From the NCBI RefSeq assembly GCF_023016065.1, contig NZ_JALKAQ010000014.1:29069-93068 (forward strand): a DNA stretch of 64,000 bases, written 5' to 3'. Made by a program: the position numbers and the translations under genes. Below are positions 8,899-19,326 of the stretch, in pieces. The notes under the pieces were generated by a model. The model was not told where the DNA came from, did not search any database, and saw only the letters and a program-made list of their open reading frames with translations. Positions within the stretch are counted from its first letter, which is position 1, and every line of letters begins with the position of its first letter. The DNA is from Marinobacter sp. S0848L. Its GTDB lineage: Bacteria > Pseudomonadota > Gammaproteobacteria > Pseudomonadales > Oleiphilaceae.

Positions 8899-10020
8899 TT
8901 ACATACTGCTGGCGTTAGCGGCGTTTTGAAAATCCCAATCCACTGAGCGGGGCTGGTGGCTATCTGCTTCAAATAAATGACCTACATTAGGTACCGCATA
9001 CCATAGCTCCCCGCGTGTGGGGTTCTGTTGGGCAAACTCGGCGTGGCTCATGCCGGTTTCCCACAGCTCCTGACTTTCCCAACCCTCCGGGGTTAGTTCC
9101 AAACGAACTTCTGAACCAATCAGGCTGATGGACTGGATCCGTAACGGCAGCCGGGCATGGGTACTCGGGTCGCGAGACAGCTGAACCTCATGAGGGCGAA
9201 GGTATAACTGAGCTTCTTGATCACCTTTGGTGCCGGGCAATGACACCCAAGCGTCGCCTTGAACCAACTTCTGGCTTTTAACCACACCCGATAAGACATT
9301 CACATGCCCCAGGAAATCAAACACGAAGCGGCTGTCGGGGCGAGCGTACAATTGCGCCGGACTGTTCACTTGCTCCACTTTACCTTGGCTCATCACAACG
9401 ACTTGATCAGACAACTCCAACGCTTCTTCCTGATCGTGGGTCACGAAAATACTGGTGAAGTGGTATTCATCGTGCAACGCACGCAACCAGCGGCGCAGGT
9501 CCTTGCGCACTTTCGCGTCTAGCGCCCCAAAAGGCTCATCCAACAGTAAAATGCGAGGCTGGGTCGCCAGAGCGCGTGCCAGTGCCACCCGTTGCTTTTG
9601 GCCACCCGACAGCTGGGAAGGATAGCGGTCGGCCAGTTGCGGCAACTGAATCATTTCCAGCAGTTTCTCAACGCGCTGAGCTATTTCCTGTTTAGACGGG
9701 CGCTCTTTGCGTGGAAGGGATTCCAACCCGAAAGCAATGTTCTGAGCGACCGTGAGATGGCGGAACAAGGCGTAATGCTGAAACACGAACCCGATGTTGC
9801 GATCCCGTACGTGTAAATCGCTGACATCTTCGCCACTGAACAAGATCTTGCCGGCATCGGACGATTCCAATCCGGCAATAATCCGTAACAAGGTGGTTTT
9901 GCCGGAGCCGGAAGGGCCGAGCAGGGCGGTTAACTTCCCTTCCGGGATATCCAGAGACACATCGTTAAGCGCCTGGAATTTCCCGAAATTTTTGTTGATG
10001 TTCTGGATAGTGATGCTCAT
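8899..10020 (-). CDS. cysA: sulfate/thiosulfate ABC transporter ATP-binding protein
   Basis: About 373 residues; energises sulfate import at the inner face of the membrane. ABC motifs in order: Walker A GPSGSGKT (about 35), Q-loop FVFQHYALF, signature [15 protein letters not shown] (about 137), Walker B ILLLDEP, the D-loop and the switch His in FVTHDQEEA. The C-terminal third is the TOBE-like regulatory domain seen in CysA ([13 protein letters not shown]). The ATG at 10020 is chosen. It comes one base after the cysW stop, has AGAGGTG upstream and begins with the canonical [13 protein letters not shown]. The open frame runs 60 bases further up, but that lies inside cysW. Last gene of sbp-cysT-cysW-cysA, followed by a strong terminator. 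Confidence 0.96.
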   Translation of the reverse strand: MSITIQNINKNFGKFQALNDVSLDIPEGKLTALLGPSGSGKTTLLRIIAGLESSDAGKILFSGEDVSDLHVRDRNIGFVFQHYALFRHLTVAQNIAFGLESLPRKERPSKQEIAQRVEKLLEMIQLPQLADRYPSQLSGGQKQRVALARALATQPRILLLDEPFGALDAKVRKDLRRWLRALHDEYHFTSIFVTHDQEEALELSDQVVVMSQGKVEQVNSPAQLYARPDSRFVFDFLGHVNVLSGVVKSQKLVQGDAWVSLPGTKGDQEAQLYLRPHEVQLSRDPSTHARLPLRIQSISLIGSEVRLELTPEGWESQELWETGMSHAEFAQQNPTRGELWYAVPNVGHLFEADSHQPRSVDWDFQNAANASSM

Positions 10021-10021
10021 G

Positions 10022-10879
10022 TCAGACACCTCTGGTTTCCGGCGCGGAAAGTTCGGATTTGGCCTGTCGCCACTCGACAAACGCTTTGGCGACCAGCGTA
10101 AGAATGGCTATGGCTGCAAGTAGCGAGGCGCTGGCGAATGCCCCGACGATGTTGTAATCCTGATATAGCAGCTCAACGTGCAAGGGCAAGGTGTTGGTTT
10201 GGCCGCGAACGTTACCTGAAACCACCGAAACCGCACCGAATTCACCGACCGCGCGCGCGTTGGTCAGGATCACGCCATAGATTAACGCCCATTTGATGTT
10301 TGGCAGCGTGATCTTCCGGAAAATGCGCCAGCCAGAGGCTCCTAACACCACGCCGGCTTCCTCTTCTTCGCTGCCTTGCTGTTGCATGAGAGGGATCAAC
10401 TCCCGTGCGACGAACGGGCAGGTCACAAATACCGTCACCATCACAATGCCGGGCCATGCAAACATCAATTGAATGTCGTGAGTACTGAGCCACCCGCCGA
10501 GCCAGCCATTTCGACCGTAAAGCAACAAGTAGAGCAGGCCCGCTACCACGGGTGATACTGCGAATGGAATGTCGATCAAGGTGATCAGCAACTTGCGACC
10601 AGGGAATTTGAAACGGGTGACCGACCACGCCAGTGCCGTACCAAAGATCAGATTCAACGGGACGGTCAGCAGTGCAACGAAAAGCGTTAGCCCAATCGCA
10701 TGCAAGGTGTATTCGTCCATAATGTTACCGGCAAAGGTGCTCCAACCGGCACAGAGTGCCTGGGTGAAGATCACCACGACGGGTATCACCAGAAAAATTA
10801 CAGTTAAAGCCATAGCTAGGCCGATGAGCGTTCGGCGGACCCATGGCTGATCACCAACCCTGTTTTTATGGAGCGACAT
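10022..10879 (-). CDS. cysW: sulfate ABC transporter permease CysW
   Basis: 285 residues with six predicted membrane helices. One half of the heterodimeric channel for sulfate or thiosulfate uptake. The EAA coupling loop is visible ([23 protein letters not shown]), which docks to CysA. A segment rich in [20 protein letters not shown] is typical of CysW, and CysT carries the parallel SLGEFGAIIFIAGN. GGAGGGACGA precedes the ATG. The gene abuts cysT upstream (stop and start adjacent) and cysA downstream, so the permease subunits and ATPase are translated together. Confidence 0.96.
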   Translation of the reverse strand: MSLHKNRVGDQPWVRRTLIGLAMALTVIFLVIPVVVIFTQALCAGWSTFAGNIMDEYTLHAIGLTLFVALLTVPLNLIFGTALAWSVTRFKFPGRKLLITLIDIPFAVSPVVAGLLYLLLYGRNGWLGGWLSTHDIQLMFAWPGIVMVTVFVTCPFVARELIPLMQQQGSEEEEAGVVLGASGWRIFRKITLPNIKWALIYGVILTNARAVGEFGAVSVVSGNVRGQTNTLPLHVELLYQDYNIVGAFASASLLAAIAILTLVAKAFVEWRQAKSELSAPETRGV

Positions 10880-11752
10880 CTATCGTCCCTCCAATCGGCG
10901 TAAGTAACGGCTTTGCCAAAGGTTGATCGCAAACAACAAAATCAAGGACACCAGCAGCACCATGGACGCGATGGCACTGGCGGCTGCGTAGTCGTATTCC
11001 TGCAGGCGAATAAAGATCATCAGGCTGGTTACTTCACTGACGTAAGGGGTGTTGCCGGCAATGAAAATGATCGCACCAAATTCGCCGAGGCTTCGAGTGA
11101 ACGACAAGGCCACACCCGTGACCAATGCTGGCCACAACGAAGGAAAAATAACTTTACGGAAGACGCGGCCATCCGAAGCACCCATGCTCACTGCCGCTTC
11201 TTCGTCCGCCGGAGATAGCTCTTCGAGCACCGGCTGCACCGTGCGCACGACAAAGGGAATGCTGGTAAACGCCATCGCCACAACGATGCCGATGGGGGTA
11301 AAAGCCACCTCGATTCCCAGTTTATCTAACCACTGGCCGTACCAACCGTTTTGCGCAAACAATGTGGCAAGAGTAATGCCCGCAACCGCCGTCGGTAACG
11401 CGAAGGGGAGATCCACAACGGCATCAATCAACCGCTTTCCGGGGAATTCGTAGCGTACCAAAACCCAGGCAAGCAGCAGCCCGAACACACCGTTAAACAA
11501 CGAAGCAGCCAACGCGGTCCACGCGGTCACTTTGTAGGATTCGATTACGCGCGGGTCGGTGATGGTGAACACGAACTGGTCCCAAGTCATACCAGACGTT
11601 TCGACCACCAATCCGGTTAACGGCAGAAGGAGCACCAAGCTGACGAAAAACAGCGAGATACCGAGACTTAACCCGAACCCGGGCAGGACCCGTTTGCTAC
11701 GACCGGAAAAGCGCCGCACAGAGGCGACGCTTGTTTGAGCAGATGCAGACAT
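10880..11752 (-). CDS. cysT: sulfate ABC transporter permease CysT (CysU)
   Basis: 290 residues, six predicted helices, partner of CysW. The EAA loop reads DEEAAVSMGASDGRVFRKVIFPS, and the conserved SFTRSLGEFGAIIFIAGNTPYVSE segment is the CysT hallmark. It lies 9 bases downstream of the binding-protein stop and directly upstream of cysW, giving the usual cys transporter order. No frameshift or missing region. Confidence 0.96.
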   Translation of the reverse strand: MSASAQTSVASVRRFSGRSKRVLPGFGLSLGISLFFVSLVLLLPLTGLVVETSGMTWDQFVFTITDPRVIESYKVTAWTALAASLFNGVFGLLLAWVLVRYEFPGKRLIDAVVDLPFALPTAVAGITLATLFAQNGWYGQWLDKLGIEVAFTPIGIVVAMAFTSIPFVVRTVQPVLEELSPADEEAAVSMGASDGRVFRKVIFPSLWPALVTGVALSFTRSLGEFGAIIFIAGNTPYVSEVTSLMIFIRLQEYDYAAASAIASMVLLVSLILLFAINLWQSRYLRRLEGR

Positions 11753-11761
11753 TAGAGGCTC

Positions 11762-12763
11762 TTACCGCCGACGTTGGAGCTGGTCGAGCTTACCGCCGCT
11801 GGCGAAGTGGGCTTTCATAGCCTTCTCCCAGCCGCCGGCAATCTCGTCGATAGACTTCAGCTTAAGGTCACGAAAACGGTCGGCGTTCTCTTTCAAAACC
11901 GTTTCATTCTGAACCCGGTAGTTGAAGCTGGCCAGCAAACGCTGAGAGTCTTCGGAATACAGATGGCTCAGGTACTCTTTAGCCAGTGCTTCGGTACCGT
12001 TTTGCTTGGTGTAATCGTCAATCCAGGTGACCGGGAATTCCGCCAGAAAGCTGACTTTCGGGGTGACGACTTCGTATTCGCCTTCCAGACGATCCGCAAT
12101 GTTCAACACTTCGGATTCGAAGGTCAGCAATGCGTCACCGATACCACGCTCAACGAACGTGGTGGTGGCGCCACGGCCGCCGCTGTCAAAGACACGGACC
12201 TGGCCCAGCAAAGACGCGAGGAAGTCATCAATCTTGTCTTGATCGTCGCCGAACTGCTCCTGAGCAAAACCTAAGGCTGCAAGATAGGTGTAGCGGCCAT
12301 TGCCCGACGTTTTCGGGTTCGGCATTACCAGCGAAACGTCTTCGCGAATCAGGTCGTCCCAGTTTTCGATGTTCTTCGGGTTACCTTTGCGCACCAGAAA
12401 CGCCATGGTGGAGTAGTAAGGCGAACTGTTGTTCGGCAGGCGCTCCGCCCAGTTTTCAGGGATCAAACGCCCACGTGTGTGCAGGATGTCGATGTCCGTG
12501 ACTTGGTTAAAGGTAGCAACATCGGCTTTCAGGCCCTGAATAATGGCTTGAGCCTGTTTGGAAGAACCGGCATGAGATTGCTTGATCTCAACGGTTTCGC
12601 CTGTCTTTTCTTTCCAGTGTTTCTGAAATTCGACGTTGTAAGCGGCGAACAGCTCGCGGGCTATGTCGTACGAGGTGTTGAGAAGCTCTCGGTCAGCGGA
12701 AAAAGCGGGCTGAGCGGAAAGTAGGGCAGCGCCAAGTGCGATGCCTTTTAAAAAGGTTTTCAT
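11762..12763 (-). CDS. sbp: periplasmic sulfate-binding protein
   Basis: 333 residues. The signal peptide (MKTFLKGIALGAALLSAQPAFSA) cuts after FSA. The mature protein begins with LLNTSYDIARELFAAYN, the diagnostic start of sulfate-binding proteins. The anion-binding motifs QSHAGSSKQAQAI and NPKTSGNGRYTYLAALG follow. It captures sulfate (or thiosulfate) and passes it to CysTW. Sbp and CysP are hard to separate; the sequence looks closer to Sbp. GGGGAG lies upstream of the ATG. First gene of the operon; a 111-bp AT-rich leader separates it from fabH. Confidence 0.94.
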   Translation of the reverse strand: MKTFLKGIALGAALLSAQPAFSADRELLNTSYDIARELFAAYNVEFQKHWKEKTGETVEIKQSHAGSSKQAQAIIQGLKADVATFNQVTDIDILHTRGRLIPENWAERLPNNSSPYYSTMAFLVRKGNPKNIENWDDLIREDVSLVMPNPKTSGNGRYTYLAALGFAQEQFGDDQDKIDDFLASLLGQVRVFDSGGRGATTTFVERGIGDALLTFESEVLNIADRLEGEYEVVTPKVSFLAEFPVTWIDDYTKQNGTEALAKEYLSHLYSEDSQRLLASFNYRVQNETVLKENADRFRDLKLKSIDEIAGGWEKAMKAHFASGGKLDQLQRRR

Positions 12764-12874
12764 AAAAAGCTCCCCAGAACCTATTAAATTAATCTGAAAA
12801 GCAATTTAACAAAGCTTGCTAAGAACTAAAAAGACTTTAAGAGACTATTCAAATTACTATTTAGTATATCAAGT
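12764..12874 (-). promoter_or_regulatory. AT-rich leader, probable promoter of the sulfate operon
   Basis: The gap between fabH and sbp is much more AT-rich than its neighbours. It has a TTGATA-like hexamer followed 17 bases later by AATAGT, only a fair match to sigma-70. A CysB-dependent promoter is expected for such operons, but I cannot point to a clear CysB site. Confidence 0.35.
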
Positions 12875-13843
12875 TTAAAAGCGAAGTAGTGCAGAACCCC
12901 ACGTAAAGCCGCCTCCAAAGGCCTCCAGAAGCACAACCTCTCCTCGTTTGATGCGCCCATCACGCACGGCTTCATCCAGCGCCAGAGGGATCGAGGCGGC
13001 GGACGTGTTGCCATGGCGATTAACCGTCACCACCACCTGATCCATCGACATGTTCAGCTTTTTGGCCGTGGCGGAAATAATTCGCAGGTTGGCTTGATGC
13101 GGCACCAGCCAGTCGACGTCTGACTTCTGCATTTGATTGGCCTCAAGAGTTTCGTCAACAATCCTGCCGAGTGTGTTCACGGCCATCTTGAATACCTCGT
13201 TGCCTTTCATTTCGACAAATGCCTGACCGGCTTTCACCGCGTCGAAGTCGTTCGCAACACCACAAGGCACATGCAACAAGGTTTCGTAGCGGCCATCGGC
13301 GTGCAGGTGGGTCGATAGAATGCCCGTTTCTTCACTGGCTTCGAGTACCACCGCACCCGCGCCATCACCGAACAGTACGCAGGTGGTTCGGTCTTCCCAG
13401 TTCAGGATGCGGGAAAACACCTCGGCGCCAATCACCAGTGCTTTTTTGCTGCTACCAGACCGTATAAATTTTTCTGCCGTCGCCAACGCATACACAAACC
13501 CGCTACAGACCGCTTGAATGTCGAAGGCCGGACAGCCGTTGATGCCCAGTCGTGCCTGAAGAATACAGGCGCAGCTGGGAAAGACTTTATCGGGGGTAGT
13601 GGTGGAAAAGACGATCAGATCGATTTCCGATACATCAATACCCGCTGCTTCAATCGCACGCAAAGCAGCCTGCTCAGCCAAATCGACGGTCGTTTGGCCG
13701 GGCAGGGCAATGTAGCGTTGCTCGATGCCGGTACGTTCGCGAATCCACTGGTCGGAAGTATCTACCTTCTTTTCCAGGTCGAGATTGGTGACAACGTTGT
13801 CCGGCAAGTAAGAACCGGTTCCGGCGATACGTGCGTAAGTCAT
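12875..13843 (-). CDS. fabH: 3-oxoacyl-ACP synthase III
   Basis: 322 residues, normal length. Condenses acetyl-CoA (or another acyl-CoA) with malonyl-ACP to start fatty acid synthesis. The Cys-His-Asn triad is visible: Cys in [10 protein letters not shown] (about residue 113), His in VPHQANLRI (about 250) and Asn in [12 protein letters not shown] (about 280). The N-terminal [12 protein letters not shown] and the glycine-rich C-terminus [15 protein letters not shown] are typical. It stands alone, not in a plsX-fabH-fabD-acpP cluster, so it may be a second copy or have another acyl specificity. No strong ribosome site precedes the ATG. Confidence 0.94.
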   Translation of the reverse strand: MTYARIAGTGSYLPDNVVTNLDLEKKVDTSDQWIRERTGIEQRYIALPGQTTVDLAEQAALRAIEAAGIDVSEIDLIVFSTTTPDKVFPSCACILQARLGINGCPAFDIQAVCSGFVYALATAEKFIRSGSSKKALVIGAEVFSRILNWEDRTTCVLFGDGAGAVVLEASEETGILSTHLHADGRYETLLHVPCGVANDFDAVKAGQAFVEMKGNEVFKMAVNTLGRIVDETLEANQMQKSDVDWLVPHQANLRIISATAKKLNMSMDQVVVTVNRHGNTSAASIPLALDEAVRDGRIKRGEVVLLEAFGGGFTWGSALLRF

Positions 13844-13924
13844 GGGTGGCGTCCAAGGTCAAATGCGATCATTAATGACCTCATGCTAACCTTGCGCCAC
13901 CGGAATCGTTATTAGCGGTTCGTC

Positions 13925-14980
13925 TCAGCCCTGTTTCAGGCTTTTCATATCGATCACAAAGCGGTACTTAACGTCACCTTTCTTCATGCGTACGTAGGCA
14001 TCGTTAATGTTCCGGATATCCAGCATTTCTACGTCGCAGGTAATGTTGTGCTCTGCACAAAAGTCCAGAACCTCCTGAGTTTCCGGCATCCCACCAATCA
14101 GCGATCCGGCAATCACACGGCGTTTTAGCAACAACAGTCCCGCGTTCACAGCGGGTTCAATCGCAGACAGGAGCCCAACCAGAATGTGGGTACCATCGTG
14201 CTTCAAACATTTCAGGTATGGGTTGAGGTCATGAGCGACCGGAATGGTGTCCAACAGAAAGTCGAAAGAATTCGATACAGCTTTCATCTGATTGCGATCG
14301 GTTGAAACCACCACGCGATCGGCGCCTTGCTTTTTGGCCTCTGCGACTTTGCTTTCGGAGCGGGTAAATAGGGTGACTTCAGCGCCGAGCGCTTTGGCAA
14401 ATTTAACGCCCATGTGGCCTAGCCCGCCCATACCGAGAACGCCCACCTTGTGGCCTTTGCCAACGTTGAAATGCTTGAGCGGGGAATAGGTGGTAATGCC
14501 GGCACACAATATCGGCGCCGCACTGGCCGGGTCGAGGTTTTCCGGCACCCTAACCACAAACCGTTCACTCACAATAATGTTGTCGGAATAGCCGCCCATT
14601 GTGACGGAACCGTCGTGACGGTCAATGCCGCCGTAGGTTGCGGTCATGCCTTCGTCGCAATACTGCTCAAGCCCGGAATCGCAAGCAGAACAGGTTCGGC
14701 AGCTATCCACCATGCAGCCAACGCCGACCAGATCACCGGGTTTGTACGCGGTGACGGCGGAACCTGTTGCGGTAACGCGGCCAATTATTTCATGGCCCGG
14801 TACCACGGGATATTGCGAACCACCCCAGTCATTCTCAACAACGTGAATATCGCTGTGGCACACGCCGCAGTAGTCAATCTCGATAGCAATGTCATCGTCA
14901 CGAAGAGAGCGGCGCTCAAATGTGTAAGGTGCCAAGCCGGAATCTGCGGATTGGGCCGCGTAGGCGCGAGTGTTCGCCAT
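13925..14980 (-). CDS. zinc-dependent NAD(P)+ alcohol dehydrogenase (CAD/YahK-like)
   Basis: 351 residues, a medium-chain dehydrogenase/reductase. The catalytic zinc ligands are in CGVCHSDIH and GHEIIGRV. The structural zinc site is a run of four cysteines (GCMVDSCRTCSACDSGLEQYC). The NADP-type nucleotide motif is GMGGLGHMGVKFAKALG. The family reduces aldehydes to alcohols, and E. coli YahK and cinnamyl alcohol dehydrogenases are the nearest relatives I recognise. The ATG at 14980 is preceded by GAGGAG at good spacing; a GTG/ATG 42 bases upstream is less likely. Single gene with its own leader; divergent from the lipoprotein gene. Confidence 0.93.
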   Translation of the reverse strand: MANTRAYAAQSADSGLAPYTFERRSLRDDDIAIEIDYCGVCHSDIHVVENDWGGSQYPVVPGHEIIGRVTATGSAVTAYKPGDLVGVGCMVDSCRTCSACDSGLEQYCDEGMTATYGGIDRHDGSVTMGGYSDNIIVSERFVVRVPENLDPASAAPILCAGITTYSPLKHFNVGKGHKVGVLGMGGLGHMGVKFAKALGAEVTLFTRSESKVAEAKKQGADRVVVSTDRNQMKAVSNSFDFLLDTIPVAHDLNPYLKCLKHDGTHILVGLLSAIEPAVNAGLLLLKRRVIAGSLIGGMPETQEVLDFCAEHNITCDVEMLDIRNINDAYVRMKKGDVKYRFVIDMKSLKQG

Positions 14981-15100
14981 GTAAATCTCCTCATTATTTG
15001 TAAGTTTTTCTACCGAGCGCACGGTACTTGCACTTGAATATCGATAATGTCGGGTGTAACAGAATGTAATTTCAATTAAAAATTTCTCGGGAATGAAATA

Positions 15101-15670
15101 ATGAGAATTCCTCTGTCACACCTGAAAGCCGCGCTTGCCGCCGCTTGTACGTTCATGCTCGCCGGGTGTATGCCGGGCACCATCGCTACCACTGTGGGTA
15201 CTGGATACGTCTATGAGCAGAAACAGGATCAGAAGTATAAGCATGATGTGGAGCGGGCTGTCGATCAATACCAGCAAGATCATGCGAATTCGCCCTGTCA
15301 GCATGGCGAAGACCGGATTATGGAACCTGCAATCAAGATCATCAAAGAACACCGGTTAACGGGTATAAAAGAGGTGATTGAGCGATTGGATACGATCTAT
15401 AAGGATCAATCATTGTCTGATCAGGTTCGCGCAGGAGCGCTGTATAACATGGCGGTGCTGGAATCCCGCAGAAAGTCACCCAACAAAGCAAAAGCTCGTG
15501 ATCATTTCAAGCAGCTTTACGCCCAGTTCCCGAGCGAATACCGCTGCATTTTCGAGGAGTCAGAATGGCGCGATCAGATGATCGAGAAACAGTTGTTGCT
15601 ACCCGGAGAGACTGTGGATTCGTTCCTGGAAGACGCCCGGCGTGATGCGGAGCGTCGTCGATCGCAATAA
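15101..15670 (+). CDS. putative lipoprotein with helical repeat region
   Basis: 189 residues. A lipoprotein signal with lipobox LAGC ends near residue 23; the residue after Cys is Met, which does not force inner-membrane retention. A short glycine-rich stretch (TTVGTGYVYEQ) follows, then a mainly helical domain (about 55-165) with TPR-like spacing (RAGALYNMAVLESRRKSPNKAKARDHFKQLYAQFP). The end is basic and acidic-rich. I do not recognise a named family. It lies between the alcohol dehydrogenase (divergent) and mqo, with 118 bases before mqo, so it may be a single-gene unit. Confidence 0.7.
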   Translation: MRIPLSHLKAALAAACTFMLAGCMPGTIATTVGTGYVYEQKQDQKYKHDVERAVDQYQQDHANSPCQHGEDRIMEPAIKIIKEHRLTGIKEVIERLDTIYKDQSLSDQVRAGALYNMAVLESRRKSPNKAKARDHFKQLYAQFPSEYRCIFEESEWRDQMIEKQLLLPGETVDSFLEDARRDAERRRSQ

Positions 15671-15788
15671 GTTCACGCTTCTGCTGGTGCAGGTTTGTGC
15701 GCCGGCAGGGCGACAGGTTCCGTGCTACTTTTGAGGGAGAGGGCTGAAAAAAACAGTCGTGTAAACTCACCTGTAGCGAGTGGAATTT

Positions 15789-17273
15789 ATGAACCTGATC
15801 ATCATCGGTGCCGGCATTATGGGGACCACCCTTGCGGTGCTGGCAAAAGAGATGGTTCCCAGTCTCGAAGTGACTATTCTTGAAAGGCTAGACGGCCCCG
15901 GAGCAGGCAATTCGTGGGCCTTCAACAACGCGGGGACCGGGCATGAAGCTAACTGCGAGCTGAATTACACGCCGGTCGATGAAGAGGTTATTTCGGTTGA
16001 GAAAGCACTAAAGATTCATGCTCAGTTCAACGTCGCCAAACAGTTCTGGGCTTACCTCGTTCGCAAAGGAGCAATCGAAGACCCAACCTCCTTCATCAAT
16101 CCCACCAAGCACTGCACCATTGTTTCAGAACCGTCGATCAATATGTTGAGGCTGCGCTTTAAAGAGATGTCGGCCCATCATTTCTTCGAGCACATGAAGT
16201 ACTCTGAAGACTTCGATGAAATTAAAAGCTGGATTCCTTTCACTATGGAAGGGCGCTCACGGGATGAGAAAATGGCCGCGACGGCCATCGAAACCGGCAC
16301 TGACGTTAACTTCGGTGCTTTGACCGAACAAATGGCGGCCTACGCGGTACGTGAGTTGGGCGTTCAAATTGAGTTTGGCACCCATGTAAGGCGGGTGCAT
16401 AGAAGCCCGGCTGGGCAATGGTTAATAGAAGCGCAGAATGACGCGGGGCCAATTCAACATAAGGCGGATGTGCTGTTCGTGGGAGCGGGCGGCGGCGCCT
16501 TCCCGATTCTCAAGAAAAGCTTGATGCCGTTCCGGAGCCGGTTCACTGGTTTCCCGGTAGGTGGTCGGTTCTTGCAAGCACCCATTACCGCAGAACAAGC
16601 CGAGCAATATCGCGCTAAAACGTACGGCAAGGCTGAGGTGGGGGCGCCGCCCATGTCGGTACCGCATCTGGATTTACGCATGGTAGATAACCAACACTAC
16701 CTCTTGTTTGGTCCGTTTGCTTCCTTTAAACCCGTGCTAGAGAAAGGCCGAGGCTTCTTCGATTACCTCACGTCTCTCAGGCTGCACGATATTCCCGGGC
16801 TCTTGAACGTCACTCTTGAGCATTTCCCGCTAGTAAAATATCTGGTTTCCGAGAGCTTCAAAGGCAAGAAAAGTATGTTCGCTGAGCTGGAGAAATTTGC
16901 GCCCGGGCTCGGTGACAAATTCGACTGGGCCCCCGTCGAAGCAGGCCAGCGGGTTCAGATTATTAAAGACGGTGCTTTGCAAATGGGGACAGAAATCATT
17001 GTTTCCACGGATAGAACTTACTCAACGCTGCTTGGTGCTTCGCCTGGTGCCTCGGTGTCGCCAGAGGTTATGTTACGCTGCTTAGAGCGTTTGTTTCCCT
17101 CTCTGGGCAACGATGAGCATGCTAGCAGAAAGAAGTTGGAGCTGTTCCCGGAGGATAACCTTGATGTTCTCGCACACAATCCAGATCGTTACAGGGAAAT
17201 TCGCGATTCGGTTAACCAAACGCTGGGCATAATCACTCCAGAATCAAATGCCGTCACAGGGGGAAATGAATGA
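15789..17273 (+). CDS. mqo: malate:quinone oxidoreductase
   Basis: About 494 residues. FAD-dependent membrane-associated enzyme oxidising malate to oxaloacetate with electron transfer to quinone, an alternative to NAD malate dehydrogenase in the TCA cycle. The N-terminal dinucleotide fold is [18 protein letters not shown]. Family motifs follow: [27 protein letters not shown] in pieces near residues 38-65, then [10 protein letters not shown] and the C-terminal [19 protein letters not shown]. The ATG at 15789 has GAGTGG upstream; a GTG at 15780 is the alternative. The stop overlaps the ATG of the damaged pirin gene (ATGA), so the two were once coupled. Confidence 0.95.
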   Translation: MNLIIIGAGIMGTTLAVLAKEMVPSLEVTILERLDGPGAGNSWAFNNAGTGHEANCELNYTPVDEEVISVEKALKIHAQFNVAKQFWAYLVRKGAIEDPTSFINPTKHCTIVSEPSINMLRLRFKEMSAHHFFEHMKYSEDFDEIKSWIPFTMEGRSRDEKMAATAIETGTDVNFGALTEQMAAYAVRELGVQIEFGTHVRRVHRSPAGQWLIEAQNDAGPIQHKADVLFVGAGGGAFPILKKSLMPFRSRFTGFPVGGRFLQAPITAEQAEQYRAKTYGKAEVGAPPMSVPHLDLRMVDNQHYLLFGPFASFKPVLEKGRGFFDYLTSLRLHDIPGLLNVTLEHFPLVKYLVSESFKGKKSMFAELEKFAPGLGDKFDWAPVEAGQRVQIIKDGALQMGTEIIVSTDRTYSTLLGASPGASVSPEVMLRCLERLFPSLGNDEHASRKKLELFPEDNLDVLAHNPDRYREIRDSVNQTLGIITPESNAVTGGNE

Positions 17274-17886
17274 GCACGCAAAGAAAAGAAGTATTTGACC
17301 AAGAGTGTGAAAGGCCGGAGGGGTGCCAGAATATTGATCTGTTGATTGAAACCCGGGAAAAGGATCTTGGAGGCTTCAAGGTGCGCCGCGTGCTGCCCAC
17401 GATTAAACGCCGCATGGTCGGGCCGTGGATTTTCTTCGATCACATGGGTCCGGTGGAGTTTCCGGCTGGCGAAGGGATTAATGTTCGGCCTCACCCGCAC
17501 ATCAATCTCGCAACGGTAACTTACCTTTTTGAGGGCGAGATACTGCACCGGGATTCCGTGGGGAGCTACCAGGCCAGAGCATTGTGGTGCCGGATGCTGA
17601 AGAGCGCGCTGTTTACGTGGCTGAAGGGGAAATAGCCGTTAAAGACGTAAACATTCACGAGTACTCCATGGCCGTATTCACAGATGAAAAAGGCACCGAG
17701 CTAATGGCAAAGCGCGATTCCCGCATTGCGATTGTTGGTGGCGAAAATGTAGGCCGTCGATATATCGAATGGAACTTTGTTTCGACGAGCAAGGAGCGCA
17801 TCGAGCAAGCAAAGGCGAACTGGAAAGCTCAGAACTTCCCGAAAGTAGTCGGAGATGAGGAAGAGTTCATTCCGTTGCCGGAGTGA
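17270..17886 (+). pseudogene. pirin family protein, internal deletion with frameshift
   Basis: The first 100 codons are a normal pirin N-terminus ([23 protein letters not shown], then [22 protein letters not shown]), including metal-ligand histidines. At about 17571, after GSYQ, the frame jumps. The C-terminal pirin segment ([18 protein letters not shown] to EEFIPLPE) resumes in another frame from about 17590 to the stop at 17886. A full pirin is near 285 residues. Here about 100 middle residues, with the end of the first cupin and the start of the second, are missing. Reading straight through gives a 121-residue product with a junk tail. I infer a deletion pseudogene, not two genes. It was translationally coupled to mqo. 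Confidence 0.82.
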
Positions 17887-17932
17887 CGACGTAAATTTTG
17901 GTTAAAATGTCATATAACACGCCCAATCTACG

Positions 17933-19204
17933 CTAAACCCGCCGTTTACGCCCTGCAAAACGCCGCATCGCCTGATCCGAATTGACGTAAACCGATTCGG
18001 TGAAGGCGGCGCTGGCGTGCCCAAGCTCTTCGCTGATATGCCGAATGTCGGCACCCGCCTCGATAGCCTGGCTGGCGCCTGTATGGCGGAGATAATGGGT
18101 TTCGGTGCGAATGCTTTCGAGCTGACGCGCTTCTTCGGTGCGGCCTTCGGCATCCAATCTTTCCACCGCTAACATAATCGCTTGCTCATACACTCGCTGA
18201 ATCTGGCGCTTGCTCAAAGCGCCGCCTTTGGCGGAGGGTAGAATAGGGTGGCTGTCGCCCTGAACAGGCATCGCGGTCAAACAACCAAGGTGTTCTCGCC
18301 AGCGCTGTAAGAATGGCAGATATTCATCGGGCAGGGTGATGGTCCGGTCTTTATCACCCTTACTGAACACATAGTAAGCCCAGTATTCTTCGCCTTGAAC
18401 GAACTTGCGCTTGAAGTCGCCAAATACCGGCGTTCGTATGGAGCCATTTTGTCTTTGCCTAGGTGCCAGCTCGCTTACCCGTAAAAATAAAGATTTCATG
18501 GTGACCACCACGAACAAATGGCGTTCGTATTTTTTATTCTCATCGGCTGCTAATAACAGTGATTCCAGCAGATAGGCCCACTGCATATCCGACAGCCTTC
18601 GCACATCGGTTTCGTTATCCACGTCGTTGATGGTCTGCACCTTCTGATCGCGCTTTCTCATGCCGATCATCGGGTTTTTATGGATATAGTCTTGTATCAG
18701 CAGATACTTGAAAAAGGTTTGCAGGGCCGTCTTGCTGGCATTAAGCGAGGCCTGCGTAATTGCGTATTTTGCGACTTCGCCAGACGTTGTCTGGTTGGAA
18801 CGCACCGCAAAAGGACGCCACTGCGAGTTGGGTAACCGTAGCCCCTGGCGATCCTGGAACGCGGAGTAGATTCCCGTGCTGATCCAGCTTTTTGGCGGCA
18901 TGGTCAGGGCTTTGAAGTACGCCGTCACCACGTCGGAATCGGTTTGTGCCAAGCTACGTTTTGAAGTAACCCAAAGATAATTCAGGAAGCGCTGCACCTC
19001 GGAGCGGAAGCGAACGAAGGTGCCTGACACATCCGAATATTTCAGCAGGAATTGGCGGGTGATTTCATAGTCTGCACGCACCAATTCCTCGGACACTCTC
19101 AGGGATTTAAAAAACTCGGGTATAGAAGGGTGACGATGGAAATCCCCCTGATCTTCCAGATTTTCGGCAGTATCGAAAAGCGGGTGGCCTGAAAATGATC
19201 GCAT
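17933..19204 (-). CDS. tyrosine-type site-specific recombinase (integrase)
   Basis: 423 residues. The N-terminal part (about 60-200) is the SAM-like core-binding domain. The catalytic domain has the Arg box FLRVSELAP (about 255), a beta-hairpin Lys in FSKGDKDRTITLP, the H370-Y-L-R373 box (THYLRHTGAS), His396 in ELGHAS and the nucleophile Tyr406 in TESVYV, so all active-site residues are present. It should cut and rejoin DNA through a 3'-phosphotyrosine. It sits alone, facing left, between the deleted pirin and SelO genes. No excisionase, phage or conjugation genes are next to it. It may be the last functional piece of a decayed island. Confidence 0.9.
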   Translation of the reverse strand: MRSFSGHPLFDTAENLEDQGDFHRHPSIPEFFKSLRVSEELVRADYEITRQFLLKYSDVSGTFVRFRSEVQRFLNYLWVTSKRSLAQTDSDVVTAYFKALTMPPKSWISTGIYSAFQDRQGLRLPNSQWRPFAVRSNQTTSGEVAKYAITQASLNASKTALQTFFKYLLIQDYIHKNPMIGMRKRDQKVQTINDVDNETDVRRLSDMQWAYLLESLLLAADENKKYERHLFVVVTMKSLFLRVSELAPRQRQNGSIRTPVFGDFKRKFVQGEEYWAYYVFSKGDKDRTITLPDEYLPFLQRWREHLGCLTAMPVQGDSHPILPSAKGGALSKRQIQRVYEQAIMLAVERLDAEGRTEEARQLESIRTETHYLRHTGASQAIEAGADIRHISEELGHASAAFTESVYVNSDQAMRRFAGRKRRV

Positions 19205-19326
19205 CTGGAACCTGGTTGAATTCGTGTGGAAGCAATAGGAAGTCGGAAGCTTTAAACTCCATTATTCAGAAAATTACGCAACAATAAAAGACAGTTAGAA
19301 AATATATTTAAATCAAATTCTAGGAC

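Noticed and set aside
17584..17886. Second small gene starting with GTG at 17584
   Set aside because: Its protein is the C-terminal part of pirin in another frame; it is better explained as the 3' piece of the deleted pirin gene.
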